A stretch of DNA of 64,000 nucleotides from Gammaproteobacteria bacterium. Its GTDB lineage: Bacteria > Pseudomonadota > Gammaproteobacteria > Arenicellales > Poriferihabitantaceae. Positions 1-10,487 of the stretch are shown here, piece after piece (positions within the stretch are counted from its first letter, which is position 1; every line of letters starts with the position of its first letter). A program made the translations under genes and the position numbers. The notes beneath the pieces were generated by a model that worked only from the letters and a program-made list of their open reading frames with translations, did no database searches and was not told the origin of the DNA. The stretch is from positions 94,209 through 158,208 of the forward strand of contig JAHEGU010000002.1 of the NCBI GenBank assembly GCA_024644945.1, in the 5' to 3' direction.

Positions 1-1
1 G

Positions 2-511
2 GCTCACCCGGGAACTACGGATGAAGATATGATGAATCTTGCCGTTTGGCTCAAAGCCAATGGATTTCGAGCAGATCAGGTGCAAAATTTTTATCCCTCG
101 CCGATGGCCACCGCAACAGCGATGTATCATAGCGGGCGAAATCCGCTGAAGAGAGTTTCGCGAAACGGTGTTAACATTCCCGTCGCTAAAGGGAGCAAGC
201 AACGTAGATTGCATAAGGCTTTCCTGCGATACCATGATCCTGACAACTGGCCTATACTTCGTGCCGCGCTTAAAAAAATGGGTCGCAAAGATCTAATTGG
301 CAACAGTAAACACCATCTTATTCCATTGTGGCAACCGGCGAGCGAATCGGGTTATCGGAGTCCAAGACGCAAAAACAGTAATGATGGCGTATCCTCAAGA
401 TCAGACAAAAACCATGTAAAAAGTGGCCGCCGTGGTGAAACTAGAAGTCCAGCCCGGCGACGAAGTATCCTGACACAGCATACGGGATTGCCACCAAGAA
501 AATCGTATTAA
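2..511 (+). CDS. ygiQ: YgiQ-family radical SAM protein, C-terminal fragment (gene begins before the window)
   Basis: Frame is open from base 2 ([49 protein letters not shown]...[37 protein letters not shown]), the characteristic YgiQ/UPF0313 C-terminal region. Confidence 0.9.
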   Translation, partial: AHPGTTDEDMMNLAVWLKANGFRADQVQNFYPSPMATATAMYHSGRNPLKRVSRNGVNIPVAKGSKQRRLHKAFLRYHDPDNWPILRAALKKMGRKDLIGNSKHHLIPLWQPASESGYRSPRRKNSNDGVSSRSDKNHVKSGRRGETRSPARRRSILTQHTGLPPRKSY

Positions 512-573
512 ACTGATGCAGTGATCCAACGTATTGACTAAAATCGGCTTCGATTTAACTTCACCGATTACTG

Positions 574-1050
574 ATGATTCTTCCGCTGTTCTGCTTTAGA
601 TCTCTGATGGACGAGGATGTATTAACCTGTGTCCTTGGCGAATGCCCTGCCTCCCGAATAGTGATCGCGCCAGCGACGTTCGCGGGTTAACGGAAGACAC
701 GTTTGCCCCATGAAACCTATCCAATGCTAGTGCCTCAAGCAGATAGTATTGTCGAAGGTGTGCTGCTGCACGGACTAAACAAAAAGGATTTGGATAGAAT
801 TGTGCTCTTCGAAGGGGAAGAGTATGAACTTTCACCCTGTCAGGTAACATTATCCGATAAAACTTGTGCTGAAGCGCTATTTTTTAATGAGAGTATTATG
901 CCGCTAGCCGAGACTGACGTGTGGGACTATAGGCTGTGGGCCGAACAACACAAGGACTATATGCTTCGCCAGTCGAGTGTTTATGTGTCTTTATGTGGAA
1001 AAATCAGTGCCGCCGAGGCTGACGTGCACTGGCAGACTTATGTTGAGTAA
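574..1050 (+). pseudogene. Gamma-glutamylcyclotransferase (AIG2-like) gene interrupted by an in-frame TAA at 688-690
   Basis: Continuous homology-like reading frame MILPLFCFRSLMDEDVLTCVLGECPASRIVIAPATFAG*RKTRLPHETYPMLVPQADSIVEGVLLHGLNKKDLDRIVLFEGEEYEL. The stop sits where the family usually has Tyr ('GYRR'). The listed ORF at 703 is only the downstream half. Confidence 0.75.
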
Positions 1051-1067
1051 CGAATTGAGAATTCTTC

Positions 1068-2429
1068 ATGGTGTCTTCTAAGCATCTTGCTGGATTTTGT
1101 TCCAGATTAAAGTTTGAAGATATTCCACGGCACGTGGTGGAGCGAACCCTTGAGTTGATGTTGGATTGGGCCGGATCGTGCTTGGCTGGATCAAATTCCC
1201 GGCAGGCCCTGATCATGAGAGGCTTCGCTGATGAAATGGGCCCCGGAGAGGGCGCCAGCACTATCCTTGGTAGTGAGAAAAATACTTCCCCGTTTTTTGC
1301 TGCGTTGGTAAATGCGGCAGCGTCTCATGTTGTGGAGCAAGATGATTTGCATAACAGCTCAGTGTTTCACCCCGCTACGGTGGTGTTTCCGCCCGCCATA
1401 GCGGTCGCAGAGCACGAGAGCGCCGGAGGGCGAGATTTGATTGCGGCTTCAGTTGCGGGCTACGAGGCGGGAATTCGTATTGGTGAATTTCTTGGGCGCA
1501 GTCACTATCGGATTTTCCACACCACTGCTACCGCCGGGACTCTCGCAGCGGCGATGGCATCGTCGAATATACTGCGACTCGACGCCCAAGAAACATTGCA
1601 TGCTCTTGGTTCTGCAGGTACCCAGGCGGCTGGCCTTTGGGAGTTTCTGCGTGATGCCGCGGACTCAAAACAGTTGCATACCGCTAAGGCTTCCGCCGAT
1701 GGCTTGCTTTCTGCTTACACTGCACGATCAGGCCTGTCCGGCGCGAGTCGGATTCTCGAGGGAGAGCAGGGCTTAGGTGCAGGCCTAATGGCAGAGAGCA
1801 GCCCTGATACCCTGATACAAGGGCTCGGTGACAGGTGGGCTCTACTGGAAACCTCTTTCAAATACCATGCCTCTTGCCGACACACTCATCCTGCGGCAGA
1901 CGCGATGCTAAAAATCATGGATGCCCATAATCCAGATTTAAATGCGATTGAAGCTGTGCAGGTACATGTTTATCAGGCTGCATATGATGTACTAGGTGCA
2001 GTCAATCGACCAACTACGGTTCACCAGTCGAAATTTTCTATGGGATTTGTACTTGCATTGATTGCTCGAGAGCGCAGAGCAGGTGTCAGCGAGTTCAGTG
2101 ATACTGCTCTGTCTGACCCCGATCTACTCTCGCTGCACGATAAAGTCAGCATGATAGTCGATCCGGAAATCGAGGCGGTTTACCCAAAAAAATGGTGTGC
2201 CAGAGTGGAGGTCGCTATGAACACGGGTGAACGATTCAGTCAGTTTGTGGACACACCCCTGGGAGATCCCGAAAATACTCTCAGCAGGGAGCAGCTTGAG
2301 GAAAAAGCCTACCGGCTTGTTGAGCATTTTAGTGTATGCACTCAGTATGAGATGGAGGGACTGATTGATCGCATATGGAATCTGCCTTCGGTTGACCAGA
2401 TAAATGGGATTTTCCGGATTAACCGGTAA
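1068..2429 (+). CDS. MmgE/PrpD family protein (2-methylcitrate dehydratase-like)
   Basis: 453 aa ORF with MmgE/PrpD-type features (VVEQDDLHNSSVFHPATVVFPPAIAVAE; SCRHTHPAADA; FKYHASC). Confidence 0.85.
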   Translation: MVSSKHLAGFCSRLKFEDIPRHVVERTLELMLDWAGSCLAGSNSRQALIMRGFADEMGPGEGASTILGSEKNTSPFFAALVNAAASHVVEQDDLHNSSVFHPATVVFPPAIAVAEHESAGGRDLIAASVAGYEAGIRIGEFLGRSHYRIFHTTATAGTLAAAMASSNILRLDAQETLHALGSAGTQAAGLWEFLRDAADSKQLHTAKASADGLLSAYTARSGLSGASRILEGEQGLGAGLMAESSPDTLIQGLGDRWALLETSFKYHASCRHTHPAADAMLKIMDAHNPDLNAIEAVQVHVYQAAYDVLGAVNRPTTVHQSKFSMGFVLALIARERRAGVSEFSDTALSDPDLLSLHDKVSMIVDPEIEAVYPKKWCARVEVAMNTGERFSQFVDTPLGDPENTLSREQLEEKAYRLVEHFSVCTQYEMEGLIDRIWNLPSVDQINGIFRINR

Positions 2430-2489
2430 GGCTAAGGTTCTAATAATTTTTCCTTTGCAATACAGAATCAATCTTTGAAGGCAAACCGG

Positions 2490-4577
2490 TTACTCCTCAA
2501 CTATATTGGATGCAGGCGCTTCAGCCTGTTTGAAAGCCGTTTTGTGGCCACGCGAGGCTCGAAATCTTCTCACCAATTTTCTGAATCGATTCAGCTCCTC
2601 TTTCCCTGGATCACCGACTATTGCGTAGCGCAGTGCAATATATTCCTGAGTAATTAGCAGCACTTCCCTCTGCAGCCCGGGCAGGCGCGCGGATACTCGA
2701 TGTGCAAAATCCAGGGGGCCTTCATTGTTGCGTCTCGTCAATCCGCGCCGTTTCAGTTTGCCGCAGAAACCAAGATAAATTCGGTCAAGTGGATCCGGGT
2801 GCACCTGATCTCGCCTGAACAGAATAAAGCTGAACAGGGATAGCAAACCAAGCGCGCTTATAAAAGCGCCAATCGACACTAACTTAGCATCAAGCTGTCC
2901 AAGGCCCATAGAACGCAACAACTGCCGCTGGCGTGACCCGTCAAACGCAACGAACCATCTATTCCATTTTGCCTTGATGGCATCTTTCAACCATACCAGC
3001 TCGATACCGAGTCGACGTAACCCCTGAAAATCGCGGGCAGAAAATAACACGACGCGGTCGGCGTTGAGGCTGGTGTCGAAGTCTATCGGATACTCGATTC
3101 TCTCGGGCGCAATGACGGCAGTTGGATCAACTCTTGTCCATCCAGCTTCTGAATCCCAGATTTCTGTCCAGGCGTGCGCATCAGATTGGCGAACAACGAT
3201 CTGATTGCTTCTCGGATTATATTCGCCGCCAAGATAACCCACCACGATTCTTGCCGGAATGCCGGCGCTGCGCATGATGGTGGCAAAGCTACTGGCATAA
3301 TGACCACAAAAACCGCGCCGGCTTTCGAAAAGGAATTCATCGACCGGCGCATTACTTTCAAGTAACGGTGGTTGTAATGTGTAGCTAAATTCGTTCTGGT
3401 TAAAATGTTTAAGCATGCGCCGCGCTATATCCCTTGGAGACTTTGCGTCGCGAGTAATTTCCTCAATCAAGCCGTCCAACCTCGGTGTGAAAACCGTTCC
3501 CCCTAAATTCAAAGACTGCCATCTGGCGATATCAGATAATGGCTCTTTTATTGAGGTGTTATTTGACACAATTTCATATCTGAAAGGGCGTTCAATTGGC
3601 CGAGATAGGTAAAGGTGGTGGTCTGCGTCTAACTGAGCATCACCAGGGATCGAAATTGGATAATCAAGTGAATACAGCCAGTTTTGATTGGTGGGCTCGA
3701 GTTCAATTTCGTAACGATAAATCTGGTTCTGTAAATCAGCAACTGTCGGGCTGGCACGAAGGAATGGCGCAAACCTGCCGCGAGTCCATTGTCTGCCATC
3801 CGTTACCCACAATACTCCACCACGCCAGTAGCGTTCGGATGGTGGAGGAATCTGCTGGCCAAGAAAAGTTGCGGTAAAGGCAACTTCTCTGGATTGAATC
3901 AGATTGCTGATAGTTCCCATATTTAACTTGTCACTTAGACCAGTTACTGCGGTATCCGCATCGGTTTCAAAAAGAAAAACTGACCCGGATAGCCTTGGGA
4001 ACAGATAAAAGAGTATGAAAACAAATGGCACAGCCTGGATCAGCATTTTCCCGATCAGCTTGAGGTCTGAAAACGAATATCGACCTGGGTCCGCGTGTTC
4101 AATTTGTGCCATTAACCAGGTAAGCGCTACGACCAGTCCCAGCAAAGGAACCGCCCAGGAGATTCCGTCGGCATATAAAAAGTGTGTGATGATCACAAAA
4201 TATCCCAGTAGCAGAACGATCCGAATATCTCGCACAGTGTTGATCTCTACGCATTTCAACCCCACCAACACGAGCAGGAATGCCACTCCTGGATCTCTAC
4301 CGATAGGTGCCCCATACAACCAAGCTGAAACCGAAAAGCCAACTATTGCAAACAGGTAAATGATCCAACGATTTCTGGGGAGCCCGTTTCTGCGCGTTGC
4401 TAACATTCTCCACAATGCAAGCGCAAGAAAGATGGCAATAACTTCAAAACGCAGATGGTTAATATGTGGAAGAACGGCTAGGATCAGAAAACCAATGGCG
4501 AGCATCAGCAATCTCGTTCCACTCGGCATATTTTCGACATACGATGGTTCGGTCTTTGCTCGCAATCGCTTAATCAC
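2490..4577 (-). CDS. tgpA: DUF3488 / transglutaminase-like membrane protein (TgpA-like)
   Basis: N-terminal TM helices, then a transglutaminase core (RRGFCGHYASSFATIMRSAGIPARIVVGYLGGEYN...DAHAWTEIW...GWTRVDPTA); clustered with DUF58 and MoxR genes. Confidence 0.88.
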   Translation of the reverse strand: MIKRLRAKTEPSYVENMPSGTRLLMLAIGFLILAVLPHINHLRFEVIAIFLALALWRMLATRRNGLPRNRWIIYLFAIVGFSVSAWLYGAPIGRDPGVAFLLVLVGLKCVEINTVRDIRIVLLLGYFVIITHFLYADGISWAVPLLGLVVALTWLMAQIEHADPGRYSFSDLKLIGKMLIQAVPFVFILFYLFPRLSGSVFLFETDADTAVTGLSDKLNMGTISNLIQSREVAFTATFLGQQIPPPSERYWRGGVLWVTDGRQWTRGRFAPFLRASPTVADLQNQIYRYEIELEPTNQNWLYSLDYPISIPGDAQLDADHHLYLSRPIERPFRYEIVSNNTSIKEPLSDIARWQSLNLGGTVFTPRLDGLIEEITRDAKSPRDIARRMLKHFNQNEFSYTLQPPLLESNAPVDEFLFESRRGFCGHYASSFATIMRSAGIPARIVVGYLGGEYNPRSNQIVVRQSDAHAWTEIWDSEAGWTRVDPTAVIAPERIEYPIDFDTSLNADRVVLFSARDFQGLRRLGIELVWLKDAIKAKWNRWFVAFDGSRQRQLLRSMGLGQLDAKLVSIGAFISALGLLSLFSFILFRRDQVHPDPLDRIYLGFCGKLKRRGLTRRNNEGPLDFAHRVSARLPGLQREVLLITQEYIALRYAIVGDPGKEELNRFRKLVRRFRASRGHKTAFKQAEAPASNIVEE

Positions 4578-4590
4578 AATCTAGACCGCG

Positions 4591-5586
4591 CTAGGAATAG
4601 TTGAACAAAGCAAGCGTTTTGAGGCATCGGTGTCTATGTGATTCACCGGCAGCAGGTTCGATTCTACAACCTGGTATCTCAAGTCCATAGTCGATGTCCA
4701 ATCTGTCCAAGTCGAGCACTGCCCTTGAAAGATGAGACAGTTTTTGCTCCTGGTCTTCTCCTTCGGTTTCCTGCCATCGAAGCCAGACTTGTTCACCTTT
4801 TGTGGCGCTGAAATTTTTAAGCCACCATCCTTTTCCTCGTGCCACGACTTTCCAGTCTACATGCATCACACTATCCCCCGACTGATAGGCTTTATGACCC
4901 GCGAAGTCGTCGTTTCCAGTTTCCACCGCGTTGAAGTTATCCACTTCACTGGACCAGTAATCCAGGCCACTGCCCACTTCAGCTGGTTTTGGATAAACCA
5001 AGCAATTGTGATCGGCCTCAACGTAAGCCCAGGCGCGGAACAATCCAAGCGGAAATCTTGTTTCAAGCACAACCCGATCGACCGGAAGAATTCCTCTTTT
5101 TCTGGTGGGTTTGGAAACAGTTAATGTGGCTTCGGATTCTGGATCGAGATCCACACGCGCGGCATCGGGCAACTGATGCCCATCAACGTAAGCGCCAATT
5201 CCTGCCCGAGGTGCATTGTATGTATTGTGCAGCCGAAAAGGATATCTTGCGTCGGCTCCACAAAAAACCGCTTCCGCATTGCTTGTAGTGAGTTCAATAC
5301 CAACCAGGTTTTTCCATGTCTGGAACAGTGCGGCCATCCCTAATCCGGTGAGAAGGAAAGTCAGCAAGAAGCCAGGATTGCTGCCATAGTTGTTCGAGCC
5401 AAATAACATTGCAAAAAGCATAGCCCCATACAAAATTCCAAAGCGAGTGGGTAGAATATAAACTTGGCGGGGGTTAACTCGAATTACGCCTGACGGATCC
5501 GGTGCAGTAGTGCGGACCAGACTTTGAAACCATCGCCACAAACGATCGCTGGGCGGTATGTTTCTTAGTTTAGGGAATGCTAACAT
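4591..5586 (-). CDS. DUF58 domain-containing protein
   Basis: Two N-terminal TM segments and a DUF58-like core (GNDDFAGHKAYQSGDSVMHVDWKVVARG). Confidence 0.85.
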   Translation of the reverse strand: MLAFPKLRNIPPSDRLWRWFQSLVRTTAPDPSGVIRVNPRQVYILPTRFGILYGAMLFAMLFGSNNYGSNPGFLLTFLLTGLGMAALFQTWKNLVGIELTTSNAEAVFCGADARYPFRLHNTYNAPRAGIGAYVDGHQLPDAARVDLDPESEATLTVSKPTRKRGILPVDRVVLETRFPLGLFRAWAYVEADHNCLVYPKPAEVGSGLDYWSSEVDNFNAVETGNDDFAGHKAYQSGDSVMHVDWKVVARGKGWWLKNFSATKGEQVWLRWQETEGEDQEQKLSHLSRAVLDLDRLDIDYGLEIPGCRIEPAAGESHRHRCLKTLALFNYS

Positions 5587-6481
5587 TTTCCAGAATCAAG
5601 CTTTCTAGTTTGGTGCTCGGTTCTCTTGCCGACAGGTGGTGGACGCTATAAGGAATAATAGTCTGCAGATCTTCAGGCAGCACATGATTTCGTCCGTGCA
5701 CGACCGCCCAGGCCTTGGTCGCCTCAAGTAATGACATACCTGCCCGAGGTGAATATCCGCTTCGAAAGGCAGGATCGTGGCGCGTGTAGGCGATAATTGC
5801 TTGGAGATAATCAAGAAGTTTATTGGAGACCGTAACCTGGGCTACGCTGGTTTGCGCCAGTGCCAGTGACTCGCTGCTGAATACCGGTCGCAAAGAGCTC
5901 AGTTTTTGCCTGGGATCAGGATTCTTCAGCATATTCCGTTCAGCTTCCCGATCCGGATAGCCTAAGCTGATCCCTAGCATAAATCGATCAAGCTGGGAAT
6001 CGGGCAATGAGAATGTGCCAGTCTGTTCTGTTGGATTGCGGGTCGCGATAACAAAAAACGGGCGGGGCAGGGGGCGGGTTTTTCGGTCAATGGTGACTTG
6101 CCGTTCTTCCATAGCCTCTAACAGTGCGCTCTGGCATTTTGGCGTTGCGCGATTGATCTCGTCAGCCAATACCAACTGTGTAAAAATCGGACCCGGGTGG
6201 AAGGTAAAGGCGGCCGTTTCCTGATCAAATATTGTGACACCTGTAATATCTGCAGGCAGCAGGTCACTGGTAAACTGAATGCGCTTAAAATTGAGGCCGA
6301 ATAGACGGGCGAGCACGTTGGCCAAAGTTGTTTTGCCAACACCTGGTTTATCGGTGATCAGCAGGTGTCCGTTGGCGAGTAGGGTGGATATGGCGAGTCG
6401 AATGACGCGATCCTTTCCTAGTATGACTTGACTAGCTTGCGCGATGAGCGCGTCGATGGCCGATTGAATTTCGTTGTTCAA
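5570..6481 (-). CDS. MoxR family AAA+ ATPase
   Basis: Walker A GVGKTTLA, Walker B VLADEINRA, MoxR motif SALLEAMEERQVTID; overlaps the DUF58 gene. Confidence 0.93.
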   Translation of the reverse strand: MNNEIQSAIDALIAQASQVILGKDRVIRLAISTLLANGHLLITDKPGVGKTTLANVLARLFGLNFKRIQFTSDLLPADITGVTIFDQETAAFTFHPGPIFTQLVLADEINRATPKCQSALLEAMEERQVTIDRKTRPLPRPFFVIATRNPTEQTGTFSLPDSQLDRFMLGISLGYPDREAERNMLKNPDPRQKLSSLRPVFSSESLALAQTSVAQVTVSNKLLDYLQAIIAYTRHDPAFRSGYSPRAGMSLLEATKAWAVVHGRNHVLPEDLQTIIPYSVHHLSAREPSTKLESLILENVSIP

Positions 6482-6590
6482 TTTGTTATGTCCAGAATAT
6501 TCTCAAAATTATTGGCACAGACTTTGGCTGGTCGCAATGACCGGCTCGGAATCTGATTTTATGTAAAAACTCTTCCCTTAGGATAATCGC

Positions 6591-7799
6591 ATGAAGTTTT
6601 CTAGTTTAACCGAACGTATTGCTGGAGACAGCGTGGATGCATGGGATGTGCATTATCGCGGTATGGGCCGCCTGGAGGCAGGGGAGGATATCATCCTGCT
6701 CAGCGTCGGGCAGGAGTCAGGAGAAGTGACGCCGGCGCCGATTGTTGACGCGGCGATCAAAAGTCTGCGTGAGGGAAGACACCACTATACATCGGTTGAG
6801 GGTACCGATCGGCTGCGCGCTGCCATTGCAGCAAAACATCAATCATTGACTGGACAGAAGGTCGGTGCAGGTAATTGTGCGGTGTTCAATGGTGCTCAGA
6901 ATGCATTATTCTCGGTCGCACAGTGTTTGCTGGAATCCGGTGACCAAGTGATTTTATCCGAGCCATATTACACGACCTATCCGGCGACGGTAACCGCATC
7001 GGGGGCGGAGCTGATCAGTGTGCCGTCGCGGGCTGAAGACCGATTTCAGATTGATCCGGATGAGATCGCTAGACGTGTCACCCCTCAGACCCGTGCGATA
7101 TTGCTTAATTCTCCAAATAATCCCACCGGCGCTGTATACACACGCCAGCAGTTTGAGGCTGTTGTGGATTTGTGCCTAAAAAACCAAATCTGGTTGATCA
7201 GCGATGAGGTATATCAGGAAATCCTGCCTGAAAAAGATCGTTTCAGCCCTGCATCGCTGAATCGGGCAGCGGAAATTTGTATTACGATCTCAAGTCTATC
7301 CAAGTCCCACCGTATGACTGGATGGAGGCTGGGCTGGGTGGTGGGACCGACATCACTGATCCAGCACCTCAGTAATTTGTTAATGTGTATGGCATATGGT
7401 ATGCCCACTTTTATCCAAGATGCCGCCGCCGCGGCGCTAGAAAGCGATCATGAAACAGCTGCAATCGTCAGGAGTAGCCTGGGTAGTCGCCGGCGTGCGT
7501 TAGTCAATGCGCTTCAAGATATTGATGGTATTGATCTTTTCAGTGCAGAGGGGGGAATGTTTGTGGTATTCGATATTCGCAAGTTGCCTATCTCAAGTCA
7601 GGATTTTGCCAGTAAGTTATTGGATCGATACGATGTGGCGGTGCTTCCCTGTGATGGATTTGGTCCAAGCGGCACCGGATTGCTGAGAGTCAGCCTGTGC
7701 GTCCCAGAACAGCAATTGGTCGTTGCGGCAGGACGGATTGTCGAATACGTGGAATCGATCCTGGCAGGGCCTGATAAAAATACAGTAGATGCTGAATAG
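6591..7799 (+). CDS. Pyridoxal phosphate-dependent aminotransferase, class I/II
   Basis: NSPNNPTGAVY, SLSKSHRMTGWRLGW (PLP lysine context) and GMPTFIQDAA. Confidence 0.92.
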   Translation: MKFSSLTERIAGDSVDAWDVHYRGMGRLEAGEDIILLSVGQESGEVTPAPIVDAAIKSLREGRHHYTSVEGTDRLRAAIAAKHQSLTGQKVGAGNCAVFNGAQNALFSVAQCLLESGDQVILSEPYYTTYPATVTASGAELISVPSRAEDRFQIDPDEIARRVTPQTRAILLNSPNNPTGAVYTRQQFEAVVDLCLKNQIWLISDEVYQEILPEKDRFSPASLNRAAEICITISSLSKSHRMTGWRLGWVVGPTSLIQHLSNLLMCMAYGMPTFIQDAAAAALESDHETAAIVRSSLGSRRRALVNALQDIDGIDLFSAEGGMFVVFDIRKLPISSQDFASKLLDRYDVAVLPCDGFGPSGTGLLRVSLCVPEQQLVVAAGRIVEYVESILAGPDKNTVDAE

Positions 7800-7877
7800 A
7801 ACCGCTCGGCGCACTTATCGGACGTCTGACGTCTGGCGTCGCAACAAAGACAACACATATATCGTAGAACAGAAAAT

Positions 7878-10307
7878 ATGAAAACACATGCTCAGGTGGT
7901 GGTAATCGGTGGTGGGCTAGTCGGCTGCAGCATCCTTTATCACCTCACCAAACTGGGATGGTCCGATGTGGTGTTGCTGGAACGTAACGAGCTGACATCG
8001 GGTTCGACTTGGCATGCTGCGGCCAATACCCACGGTCTGCACGATAACAATAATATTTCAAGACTGCAGTACTACACTATGAAGGTGTACCAGGAGTTAG
8101 AGGCAGAAACCGGGCAATCCTGCGGATTACACCATCCCGGATCAATCTATCTGGCCTGCACTAATGACCGTGTGCATCAACTGCGTATTCAGGCCGCGAA
8201 GGCCCATGCATTTGACGCAGATTTTTACGAGATTTCTCTGCAGGAGGCAAAGGAGCTGCATCCACTGCTTAATCTGGATAATGTAAAGTGTGCGATGTTC
8301 GAACCAATGGCGGGCCATGTAGATCCTTCTGGTGTCACCCATGCCTATGCCAACGGTGCACGCAGGAACGGTGCTGAGATACATCGATTTACCCCTGTAA
8401 TTGAGACCACTCCCCGACTTGACGGGACCTGGAATGTGGTCACAGAAAAAGGCACGGTGCACGCGGAGCATGTTGTAAATGCCGCGGGCCTATGGGGCAG
8501 GGAAGTGGGTCGTCTGGCTGGCCTAGAGCTTCCACTTATGACGATGGAGCACCAGTATTTCGTTACCGAGGAAATCCCGGAGATTGCAGCGCTTGACCGG
8601 GAGCTGCCCGCGGTGGCGGACCGAGACATGGAGTACTACCTGCGGCAGGAAGGTAAAGGCCTGCTGGTAGGTGCATATGAAAAAGACGGGCGATTCTGGG
8701 CCGAGGATGGCACGCCGCTGGATTTCGGGCATGATCTTCTCCCAGAAGATCTCGACCGAATAACTGACAACGTCATGCGGGCCTGTGACCGAATTCCTGC
8801 GCTGGCCGAAGCCGGCGTTAAGCAGGTAATAAATGGCCCCATGATCTGGTCACCGGACTCATCGGCCCTTCTCGGTCCCGCACGGGGACTGAAGAATTAC
8901 TGGTGCTGCAATGGCATCATTCCAGGGTTTAGCCAGAGTGCCGGGCTTGGCCTGACCCTGGCACAGTGGATTGTAGAGGGTGAGCCGGAGCTGGATATGT
9001 TCCCGTGGGATGTGACACGCTTCGGCGACTGGGCGACCAAGGATTATGCTAAAGCCCGAGCCCTGGATACTTACAGTACTCGCTTCAGTATTCACTTTCC
9101 TAATGAAGAACGGGAAGCTGGCCGACCTCTCGGTAAACGTCCTGTGTACGATATGCAGCGGGAGATGGGGGCAGTGTTTGGTTTCTCATTTGGATATGAG
9201 CATCCGCATTGGTATGCGCCTGAAGGAGTTCTCCAGGAGGATGAGTTTACGTTTGAACGTCCACGTTGGTTCGATGTCATGGGGCAGGAGGCAGAGACAC
9301 TGCGCACCTCTGTTGGTGTGGTTGATACGTCGAACTTCGCTAAGTACTTAATTTCAGGTCCTAATGCAAGGCAGTGGTTGGACAAGATAATCGCTAACTA
9401 TGTTCCGAAAGAAAATGGACGTACCTGTCTGACACCATTACTCGGTTTACGCGGGGGACTGGCGGGAGATTTTACCGTCGCCCGCCTTGAGGACGATAAA
9501 CTGTTCATGATCGGGTCAGGTATCGCTGAGGACTACCACTGCAGGTTATTCGATCAATATTTACCCGCCGAAGGAGTAAGCTTTGAATCGCGGACCCAGG
9601 CCATGTGCGGCTTTAATGTTGCGGGTCCCAATGCGCGTAAGCTGATGGAGAGCATGACCGCTATGTCCTGGGGAAATGACGACCTTCGATTTATGCGTAA
9701 TCGTGTCATTAATTTCGACGGCTATGAGGTGATCGTTATCCGGGTATCGTTTACTGGTGATCTCGGTTACGAGATGTATGTAGCTGAAGAAAATCAGCTA
9801 CGCCTTTACCAATCCATTTTTGAGCATGGCAAGGATCTGGGTATCCGACCTGTGGGATCGCGTGCCCTTGGCTCCATGCGCATTGAAAAAGGCTATGGCA
9901 GCTGGAGTCGCGAGTATTCGCCCGAGTGGTATCCCACCGAGTCGAGAATGGATTTTCTGGTCAAAACAGACAAGCCGGTATTCCATGGCCGAGAAGCCTA
10001 TATGAAGATAAAGGATCAGCCTCCGCGTCAACTAATGTGCAATTTTCAAATTGATACCAAACCAGGTAAGGACGGTGCGGATGCGTGGGGCGGAGAAGCC
10101 ATATTCCGCAATGGCAAATACGTGGGTCGTATCACGTCCGGATCCTACAGTTTTACGTTTAATACCTCTGTTGCGATTGGCTACGTGGATGCTGATCAGG
10201 CAAACCCGGGAGAGGATTTTGAAGTCGCTGTACTAGGTATCCCTACTAAGGCCAGGTTGCTCGAAAAGCCATTGTTCGATCCGAATGGAGAAAAACTTAG
10301 AGCCTAA
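7878..10307 (+). CDS. FAD-dependent oxidoreductase with GcvT-like C-terminus (dimethylglycine/sarcosine dehydrogenase-like)
   Basis: N-terminal VVVIGGGLVGCSILYHLTKLGWSDVVLLE (FAD-binding) followed by FAO/GcvT-like domains (GLRGGLAGDFTVARL; FTGDLGYEMYVAEE), 809 aa. Confidence 0.9.
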   Translation: MKTHAQVVVIGGGLVGCSILYHLTKLGWSDVVLLERNELTSGSTWHAAANTHGLHDNNNISRLQYYTMKVYQELEAETGQSCGLHHPGSIYLACTNDRVHQLRIQAAKAHAFDADFYEISLQEAKELHPLLNLDNVKCAMFEPMAGHVDPSGVTHAYANGARRNGAEIHRFTPVIETTPRLDGTWNVVTEKGTVHAEHVVNAAGLWGREVGRLAGLELPLMTMEHQYFVTEEIPEIAALDRELPAVADRDMEYYLRQEGKGLLVGAYEKDGRFWAEDGTPLDFGHDLLPEDLDRITDNVMRACDRIPALAEAGVKQVINGPMIWSPDSSALLGPARGLKNYWCCNGIIPGFSQSAGLGLTLAQWIVEGEPELDMFPWDVTRFGDWATKDYAKARALDTYSTRFSIHFPNEEREAGRPLGKRPVYDMQREMGAVFGFSFGYEHPHWYAPEGVLQEDEFTFERPRWFDVMGQEAETLRTSVGVVDTSNFAKYLISGPNARQWLDKIIANYVPKENGRTCLTPLLGLRGGLAGDFTVARLEDDKLFMIGSGIAEDYHCRLFDQYLPAEGVSFESRTQAMCGFNVAGPNARKLMESMTAMSWGNDDLRFMRNRVINFDGYEVIVIRVSFTGDLGYEMYVAEENQLRLYQSIFEHGKDLGIRPVGSRALGSMRIEKGYGSWSREYSPEWYPTESRMDFLVKTDKPVFHGREAYMKIKDQPPRQLMCNFQIDTKPGKDGADAWGGEAIFRNGKYVGRITSGSYSFTFNTSVAIGYVDADQANPGEDFEVAVLGIPTKARLLEKPLFDPNGEKLRA

Positions 10308-10487
10308 AAAGTGTGGCGTGATTTGGGGTCGCTAATACATCGAGTTAAAAAAGGAGGTTCCGTTTATTCGGAGCCCCGTTAGGGGCAAGCAGAGTAAATC
10401 CATCGCAAACACTGGCCAATTCTAAGGCCAACTCTGAGGTTTAGTCGCGTGAACTAAAGTAATCCCGATTTATTTGCACACTTAATC

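Noticed and set aside
4650-4675. GGTTCGATTCTACAACC resembling a tRNA T-arm
   Set aside because: Lies inside the DUF58 coding region and no acceptor, D or anticodon stems could be folded around it.
10340-10390. AAAAAAGGAGGT followed by hairpin GCCCC-GTTA-GGGGC after the DMGDH-like gene
   Set aside because: Looks like a Shine-Dalgarno plus hairpin, but there is no start codon at suitable spacing and no T-tract, so no function can be supported.
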